Positions 56,840-64,000 of a stretch of DNA of 64,000 nucleotides are shown here, in pieces (position 1 is the first letter of the stretch; every line of letters starts with the position of its first letter). Source of the DNA: Ctenosaura bakeri (lineage: Eukaryota > Chordata > Lepidosauria > Squamata > Iguanidae); contig CAOLHI010001141.1 in the NCBI GenBank assembly GCA_948474755.1, forward strand, positions 366,228 to 430,227, written 5' to 3'. The translations under genes were made by a program, and so were the position numbers. Under the pieces are notes generated by a model. The model was not told where the DNA came from. It saw only the letters and a list, made by a program, of their open reading frames with translations, and did no database searches.

Positions 56840-59800
56840 TGTTAGTTTAGAATAAAAAACTTACTGAAACATGCTGAACTGATCTTCTTTCTTGTGGTAT
56901 AGGAAATTTTCCCCATTCTTTCCATGCTATTTTTCCACTGGTAGCAAATTTTCCATTAAAAAAGTAAGACCCAGCAACACTTCCACTTGGTTAAGTGAGG
57001 TATAGCTATAGTTAGTTTTTAGAAACAGCAGATAGATACAGAAGCATGATGCACAGAGCAAGCCAGAACGAACCATGTGATGTTCTTCCTGCGTAATTTA
57101 ATGAGCCACCCAGAAGTATAAAAGTAAACTTAGTTATACTATGTAAGGAGAGAGGTCATCGTTCCTTAAATCAAAATTGTAATAGATTTTTTTGTTATAG
57201 CTTTTTTACTTGGGAACTGTTAACTGAAGTAATTCGTATTTGTAATGAATTACTGCCACATTTTGTGTGAAAAGAAATTTGCTGCACAAAAGCTTGGTAT
57301 CAGCTGAGACCTCTGTGCAGGCATCATCAAATATGGATATTTCAATCGTTTTAATTTTAACCAGCCTTTCCTTTGATAATTCCATTGTCTTAAATTAGGA
57401 TGGCCTCCAGCTTAATGTCATTCACTCTTAATTCTTATCTGCAATTGATTAAAGCAAGCTATATAAAATCAGCCCTGTATAAAATTGCTCCTTTTGTTTG
57501 GCTTCTAAAATATCAGTTGAATTACCATGCTCCAGTAATGTTAATGACAGCTTTCTCTAAAGGCTGTTTTTACTTCTGTATTATTGATCTAATGGCTTAA
57601 ATCTGTGTGTCAATATTTGCTTTATTTACTTACAGTGGCTAAATGATCATGGGGAGAGGGGGAGACATATCAAGCAACCTCATGGAAAGTTTCATTTGCA
57701 AACAAAGCCTACAGGTTTTAAAGCCTTTCTTCAGGAAAAAGAACTGCTTTACTCCAGCTGCAGAAACAATCGTAAGTAAGTCAGTTTAAAAAGGAACTGA
57801 TTGGAGACAGCAGATATGGGTCTGAACCAAGGTGAGAAATGAGTCATCTATGCTTTATGGGGTGGGACAAAAATTGAAACAAATCATCTAATTTACTCCA
57901 CCAAATGATGCCCACACAACCTCTGAACATTAGAAAACCAACTAAAGGAGAACCAATCTCTAAGGCTCAATTAGATTTCATGAAATTGATCAGACAGGAG
58001 ATTTATGTTTATTTTCAATTGGCAAATATGTGAGGATATGCTGGCATATGTGAGAGCAAGTGCTGGACTGCTGGATTCAAATTCCCTCAAGTGAAAGAAA
58101 GAAGCCACTGTTTCACATCCTCAACCAGCTTGCAGAGGTTGGTGTGAACACCCTGTGTTTCAAACCTTCTGTATGCTATCCATTATTTCTGCTTTAGGAG
58201 AAGTGCAGTATGCCAATGTGCTATCAAATTTCTTCCAGTAATTCAAGTGCGTTTCCTAATTTTTTGAGGTGGGGAGGGAGATCTACACCCCAAAAGGCTG
58301 GATAAGGGCATGTACCATATGCAATACCAACAAGTAAACACTATCTTTTTGTAAACTCAGCCCAGTTTGGCTGAGGCCACTCCTACTGCCAGAATTTGAA
58401 CCCCTACAGCTTCTGACTGAGATTATACAGATATTGTCAAGAAAATGTTCCCATTCCCATACAAGTATAAACTTGTAAACTTCTACTAGATAATGTCTAG
58501 CAAGAGACTCCTTCTCTACACTTCACTTTGCTAGCCTATAACAACCTATGCCCAAACTATCTGCCTGAAGAATGGCAGAAGTAAGTGCCATGCAGTCATC
58601 CCAGTTACCTCAACAGTGAAGCTTTGCCATAGGTATGGAGACAGGACACATACAAGGAGAAACAGTACATTCCAGAGTCAAATATTTGTAGGAACTATTG
58701 CCACAGTGTGCAAGGATAAACGGGCCTCATATCTGCCACTGGCCACTGATCTCCTGCTCTTAGCAATCATCTCAGCAGAAACCATGGTACCTAGGAATTA
58801 TTCAGAACTCACATTGCATTGAAACCTTGTAAAGCCTCCAGATCCCCTTACATGAAAAATTCTCCACTGATGTGGGTAAATACAGTAGTTTCAATCTCTG
58901 CCACTAGGTCCCCTGTAACATGCTGAGAGAAATGCACACTTAATTTGAATGTCCCTAACCAATATACAAACTTAAATGCAATTATTTTTCAGTATTTGTA
59001 ATTCTCTGACTTTTGTATATCCAAACAGAAAATGGACAAATATATGCAGGCTAATGACAAAATAATAGTGGAAAATTGTATCACACAACGAAAAATTCTT
59101 TGCAAAAATATGTACATGCAAAATTGGGAGAAATGCATATAAAAAGTGTTTTTTTTAAAAAAATCAAAAACCTAGCTGAAAATACGATTGGCACAAATTT
59201 AAGTGTAGAAAAACAAGAAATCAAAAGAATCCAAAACTGATGGAGTCTTCTACTTGTAGCTCATGGAATATATTTCAATGACATCTTTCTTCAGTTACAA
59301 GTACAGAAAGCATTCTTATTGGTTTAAATTACAGAGGATATGATTCACATTTCCAGGTAGCTAATACATTTTAACCCGGGCTGCAATACCATCAGAATTT
59401 AAAAAAAAAAAAATCATCAGATACTTCACTTCTCTTGGTTGCCAGCCCTTTGTACAACTCTCATTTTATTTTTGGTGCACTTTTTCTTTGTCTCCTTCAC
59501 ATACCATTTACTTTCTGTTAGATCTCCATCTACCATTTGATCTCCCAGGAGTGCTGCAAAAGGTAATACCTTTTTGTAGATAACTCTTTTACTCAGTCTT
59601 TTATCATCGCCCTAGAAGTTTTAATGATAGCGTGTATTAAGTCTGCACAAATCTTGACATTTGTATACAAACGGTCTGAAAAAAAAAGCAAAAAGTAAAT
59701 TCTGCCCAAATGGAAGCAAAATTGTAAACTAAATCTGCCAGCTGAGGTGAGCTAATGAACGGTGGGCCATTTAGTTCATAGTTAACAAAGCTTATTTTAG

Positions 59801-61424
59801 AACCATTGGAAGAAAAAGCATTTGTAAGACATGAGATCCATCTAAAGTCAGAGGAACACTTTCAGTATAGTTTCTCTTTAGGTTATAAATCCATGCTTTT
59901 TTCCCCCTCCAATCTGTTTTTTAATTCTGTCCTTGGCCTTCTTTCCCATGTTCGTCCCTTTTCATTTTCTGCCACAGCCCTGTGTGGTCCCAAACATCTG
60001 CTCCAAATGTTTCCTCAGTCCTCCAAAATAGTTTTTTCAGGGAAGAGGGCTAAAGAGAATGACCAATTCTGGAGGAAGAAGTGGGATCCAATAGAAGTAT
60101 ACCATTTGACTGTGACTGTTTACTGCACTTCTTTTCTTTGTGACTGAAATCCCTTCACAGTTCTACTAATATTTGGTGGTGTGATGTAAAGTTTGCCATG
60201 TATGTGCCTACAACATTCCCCATAACCCCATTATCCTGGCCAGAGGCAGATCATTCTTCTCCCTGCCCAGAGGTATAAAAGTGGGTGGAACGACTTCTTA
60301 CCACAGACTCAAGATCAAAAGAGTTTTGCAGAGCAGAATAGACCTCTGACTCCCAAAGTCTTTCCTCTTTGTTAAATATTGGAATCAAGAACTCCCTCTC
60401 TGCAGCAACCAAATAAGAATTGCTATCAGTATGCATTTGTCCACTTCATGGCCCACATTTCTTGTGCTTTTAAACTACTAGCCTGTGTCCTCCCATACTC
60501 TTATAATAACGTTACTTCCTTTCTCATTTAGAGGATATGTAGGAAACAACCAACACTTACACATGTTGAAGGCCACCCACATTGCATATGAGTGCCCTCT
60601 CCTTTAAGTTATAGAATTTCCCCAGCATGCAGAGGAGTCAAGGCATCATAAGTATGATGGTGCACATGGATAACTGATGGCAAACATTACTTTGTATCTT
60701 GAGGATAAGCTCCAAGAAGCTGCCCATAAGATGTCTGAGGCAGTTATCAGTAAGAAGAAAAAGTCAGTACAAGTCCAAGGTTTCCATTTCCGTTTAAAAG
60801 AAAAACAATAGAACAGAAGAAAGAGCAGCAATTCTCTCCTCAGATTCAACTAATTTAAAAGGCTAATATGCTTGCAGTTCAGTAAAGAAGAAAAAGAATA
60901 TAACAAAAAAGCGTATTTCTCTATTCTGCATATGCTTTGACTTTTAAACCTTTAATACCACATTGACAGTACCACATTTTGCTAGTTAACATTATGAAAT
61001 GTGTCCTGCTTGCTATGTTATTAGAAAGCATGACTATCATATCACTTCATCATGAAGTCACACTAGTGATTAGCATACTGATTCTTCCTATTGTCCTTCA
61101 CAACTGTGGACAGAGTAGAAGAATTTTGCATAATCACTCCTTTTCAGCCACTGCAAATTTCCTAACACTTATGTCAAAATACAGCATAGGCTTAGGGTCA
61201 AACAACATGTTACATTCATTCTGTAGCATGCAGTTCCTTATGTTCTAAGGTACTTTAAAGCAAACAAGCAAGACTCCATTTGGCATAGGACCATCACACA
61301 CAGGCAGTGCAGCCAGGGAACACCGTGGCTGCTGGACAGAGATGGGGATAAAGCCGAAGGGAACATTGGTACTTCTCTCCCTCCTCCCCCGCAACAACTA
61401 CCTATGCACAAAGAGGCAGGCATT
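56840..61424. other. unique intronic sequence; AT-rich candidate regulatory block 57180-57620
   Basis: Almost 4.6 kb with no recognised transposon. 57180-57620 has many homeodomain-like cores (TAATGAATTA, CAATTGATTA, TAATGACAG) and little degeneration. 59100-59180 has loose GCAAAATTG/GCATAAAAA words. Confidence 0.4.
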
Positions 61425-61480
61425 CTCATTCATGCACGTATACACAAGTATTCTCTCTTTCTCACCCACCCTCTATTTTC

Positions 61481-61515
<35 letters not shown>

Positions 61516-61874
61516 ACACACACACACAGGCAGATACTCAGTCATGCACATAGGCAGGCATTCACACTTGTGAGACAGGTTTTTATTCGCGTACACACAT
61601 TTACACAGGCATGTGCATTCAAATATAGGCAGGCAGGCCTACTCACACTCATACATGCACAGCTCAAGGAAGACATTTTCTCACACAGGCATATAAGTCT
61701 CTCTCACACAAGCAGACATTCATTTACACACACACACACGGAAAGGTATTCATTCACATGCATGAAGAATCCTTCTCACATACGCGCACACACGCACGCG
61801 CACGCACACACAAAGATATCATCACCATCACACTATATAGGAATTTTCTCTCTCTCTTTCTCAATCTCTCATTG

Positions 61875-61906
<32 letters not shown>

Positions 61907-61930
61907 CATTGTTCTCCCACACAACTAGGC
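61425..61930. repeat. microsatellite field: (CT)n and impure (CA)n
   Basis: TC runs at 61483-61511 and 61846-61903 enclose repeated CACACAGGCAGGCATTCACA-like words and a CACGCACGCGCACG stretch. The 208-residue frame across it (rich in Ser, His, Thr) is a low-complexity artefact. Confidence 0.92.
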
Positions 61931-61935
61931 AAGAT

Positions 61936-62035
61936 TGTGTGTGTATGTGCCTTCAAACTGCCTGTTGACTTATGGCAGCCCCACACATTTCATAGGGCTT
62001 TCTTAGTATTCCTTGCCTAAGAAAACCTTATGAAA
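61936..62035 (-). mobile_element. 3' part of 5S/Bov-B-tail SINE, reverse orientation
   Basis: GTATGTGCCTTCAAACTGCC, TGTTGACTTATGGCAGCCCC and TTTCATAGGGCTTTCTTAG are the reverse complement of the tail of the element at 31045-31210. Confidence 0.75.
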
Positions 62036-62039
62036 TATA

Positions 62040-62790
62040 CTTCCTTTTAACTTAGTAGGAAAAGAAAATAACATCTGACAGTTGAATGGGGGAAGCAAAT
62101 GAAAATCTGGATAAACTGGATAAAGGGTTCCCTTTCGCCCTGTCTTCTGTCACAGAACAGGAGAAGAGAGGGGTGACCGGAGACTTCAAGAAGTGCCACC
62201 TCAAGACACTCTCCGTACCCTGAGGCATGGTGTTGCTGACAGGGCCCATCAGGAATGAAGGAGGATGGAAGCTGTGGCCTGTGCTGTCTGTAAGTTACTT
62301 GCAGAAGGGAGCTACAGAACAGACAAAGTTTCAGGATGATTTTTGTTTTAAAGGCGATTTTATTCTTCCAATTAACCCAAAATGTTTTGGCCTAGTAATA
62401 TTTAATGGCCTTTTTCAGGGGCTGAAAAAAGACAAAAGAAAGAAAAGGGATAGCACATAAACAACAAAAATTATAACCAGAGACAAATTATAATTTGCTA
62501 TATCAATTATGTATATATATATATCTTGCATTAAAATACATGTAAAAATTTTCAGTTTTTAAAACAAGCTCAGAAAACACTCTTTTTGGAATCTCTGTAG
62601 CCAGTTTTAAAGTTGCATTGTAAGTTCTGTTTTTGTATACATTTATCTGAGTTAATGGGGGTTTGAGGCTAATTGGAGGAACAAAATCATGTTTTTTAAA
62701 ACATCCTGAGATTTGGTCTCTTCTCTACATTCCTTCTATTGGGTATTACCAGTCCTTGTTGCTTTTAATTACTTGCAGATGCCAAAGATT
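62040..62790. other. intronic stretch, nothing recognised
   Basis: Includes TTTTCAGGGGCTGAAAAAAG (a small palindrome) near 62413 and a (TA)n run at 62511-62524. No coding signal. Confidence 0.45.
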
Positions 62791-62795
62791 AATTG

Positions 62796-63223
62796 CCAGC
62801 AAATTTCACATTCCCATGTGAAATGGCCACAGAAGCGACGCAGGATCACGAGGACAGCTCCGCATGACATCCTTGTGATCGCACATCGCTCCCGTAGCCA
62901 TCATGCAGTAATTGCGCAGCATATTATTTTTGGCTCTTTGCCGAAAATGATGCGCAATTGCATGCCCCTCCCACATCCCTCCCACATTTACCTTGCATGT
63001 GGAAAGTTAGGAAGCATGGCCATTGCGCTTCCTCCCCCAGCGCAGCCTGGGAAAGTACCCGGCTGTGCTGCGGAAGGAAGGGGTGGAGCTATCGCACTTC
63101 CTTCTGTTCAGCATGGAGCTGGTGTAGAGGGAAGCACAGGGGATGTGATTTCCTCTCAGAGGAGGCTTTTCATGTGATCCCCGCACAATGCCAGCGGCAC
63201 CAGATAAGGTGTGAAAAGGGTCC
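62796..63223. mobile_element. GGCCCTTTTC-end MITE, subtype D/B-like
   Basis: The left end is decayed (TTTCACATTCCCATGTGAAA, the terminal hairpin seen intact at 38765) and the right end is GTGAAAAGGGTCC. The interior has AGCGCAGCCTGGGAAAGTAC, GGAAGGAAGGGGTGG and TTTTGGCTCTTTGCCGAAAA. CpG-rich. Frames of 130-154 residues here are artefacts. Confidence 0.8.
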
Positions 63224-63507
63224 TAGAATGCCATCTCTTCCCCTATCAGCATTTCTTCTTTATGGAGCTTTTCTTGTGCTCCCAGTTTCCTGTTTTCTTT
63301 CTCCAGGCAGACCAATCAGGAATAGTTTCTGGACTTTGACCAGAGGTTAGTGACAAGGTAAAGGAGAACAGTAATCACCATTCCACTCTACAAAAATCCT
63401 TTGACCCTCATAAACTCTATGGTGTTGGATCAGCAACAAATGAGAAAGTAAAAGAGGTTAGCCTTCACAGCCACTTCCTCCCACTACTGACAGACTAGGC
63501 TGGCAGA

Positions 63508-63918
63508 AGGCCTTTCCGCACCTTACTTTATCCTGTTGCCCTGCGGTCACAATCCTGGCAGTGCCTTTGGAGGGAAGGGAGCACAATAGGAGTGCTTCCC
63601 CCACACTGGACTGCCTCCCTGTGAAAGGGAGTGTGAGGGACACACCTCTTCCTTCTGCAACACAGCCAAACTCTTTTCCATGCTGTGCTGAGGCAGGAAG
63701 GGCTTACTTCCAGCCTTTCCGCATGACAAGTAAACACGGGAGTATCATGCAATTGAGGGTCACTGACAGAGAAAATCAGTCAATGATTTACCCTGTGATC
63801 ATGCCGGCTGGCAAACATGAGAAGGATGGGACCATGACGACATCTTGTGGAAACATCATCTTGGTCCCACTACTCTTGTGTCCCCATGCCAGGATGCCAT
63901 GTCCATGCAGAAAGGGGC
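63508..63918. mobile_element. GGCCTTTCCGCA-end MITE, subtype A
   Basis: Left AGGCCTTTCCGCACC and right CATGCAGAAAGGGGC; AGA flanks on both sides are a possible 3-bp duplication. Homologous to 4312-4708 in the same orientation, including GGAAGGGAGCACAA, CCTCTTCCTTC and CCCCATGCCAGGATG. Confidence 0.82.
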
Positions 63919-64000
63919 AGAGTATTCTGAGCATGCATTCTATCTGCACATTGTCTGAACATCCTGTTGTTAAAATGGAACTTGCTAGGCAGTTATAGAT

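Larger units (their letters stand above)
36921..64000 (-). other. IMMP2L: IMMP2L intron upstream of the exon (partial)
   Basis: Inferred from the acceptor at 36921-36922 (AG on the minus strand). No upstream exon, in particular none carrying the Lys-containing RVIALEGD-type segment, was recognised up to the window edge. In other vertebrates the gene LRRN3 is nested in an IMMP2L intron; its single large coding exon is not present here. Confidence 0.7.

Noticed and set aside
61342..61968. 208-residue open frame, the longest in the window
   Set aside because: Lies almost entirely in (CT)n/(CA)n microsatellite; composition is Ser/His/Thr low complexity with no domain.
62713..63350. Frames of 154 and 130 residues
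   Set aside because: Inside a GC-rich MITE copy; no start context, splice sites or motif.
1..64000. CRISPR array, operon or phage-type system
   Set aside because: Spaced repeats here are microsatellites or transposon words; spliced exon and SINE/LINE content show vertebrate nuclear DNA.
1..64000. Endogenous retrovirus
   Set aside because: No LTR pair, primer-binding site, gag, pol or env frame recognised; the retroelement fragment at 52.2-53.1 kb has an SGNH-type domain and no LTRs.

Overview
The window is vertebrate nuclear DNA, almost certainly from a squamate reptile. The evidence is its repeat set: Sauria-type tRNA SINEs with a Bov-B-like 3' tail, 5S rRNA-derived SINEs, a second tRNA-derived SINE ending in an (A/T)-rich tail, CR1 and L2 fragments, a vertebrate-type L1 fragment, and very many short non-autonomous DNA transposons. 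An iguanian or other toxicoferan lizard fits, but I cannot name the species. There are no prokaryotic genes, operons or CRISPR arrays.

Only one piece of cellular coding sequence was found: a 103-bp exon on the minus strand at 36818-36920. It has a consensus splice acceptor and donor and encodes the conserved C-terminal signal-peptidase box of IMMP2L, subunit 2 of the mitochondrial inner membrane peptidase. IMMP2L has extremely long introns in other vertebrates, so I read the rest of the window as two IMMP2L introns, 1-36817 (downstream of the exon) and 36921-64000 (upstream). The open reading frames elsewhere are chance frames or lie inside transposons.

Layout. 0-12 kb is mostly unique intron with four short DNA transposons, one Sauria SINE and L2-type tails. 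13-15 kb holds three SINEs and a CpG-rich MITE. 15-18.5 kb is largely unique sequence plus a 320-bp fold-back element. 18.5-20.8 kb is a transposon cluster (L2 end, MITE, CR1 end, SINEs, and a MITE inserted into a 5S SINE). 23.7-24.8 kb is a 5'-truncated L1 with an intact 14-bp target duplication. 27-29 kb has two GC-rich MITEs. 32-35 kb has L2-like fragments, a Sauria SINE and a MITE. 36.8 kb has the IMMP2L exon. 37.5-40.1 kb has three DNA transposons in a row, including an 803-bp hAT-like element with a perfect 8-bp target duplication. 41.6-43.1 kb is a decayed L2 with a palindromic element nested in it. 45.1-45.6 kb is a CR1 3' end. 47.9-48.2 kb is a 284-bp pogo/Tigger-like MITE with GC-rich tandem repeats. 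52.2-53.1 kb is a retroelement fragment with an SGNH/GDSL-like hydrolase relic between 48-bp direct repeats. 61.4-63.9 kb has a large microsatellite field and two more MITEs.

The main pattern is one MITE superfamily with GGCCCTTTY-type ends and 3-bp target duplications (PIF/Harbinger-like), present in at least eleven GC-rich copies plus AT-rich palindromic relatives. One subtype (14004-14452 and 27335-27796) has a canonical YY1 motif followed by a splice-donor-like sequence at matching positions, so it may be a mobile promoter plus first exon. I found no convincing new enzyme system. The most useful leads are this promoter-like MITE, the 48-bp-flanked retroelement fragment, the diverged 0.46-kb repeat pair near 50.5 and 56.5 kb, and AT-rich intronic blocks that may be conserved enhancers.
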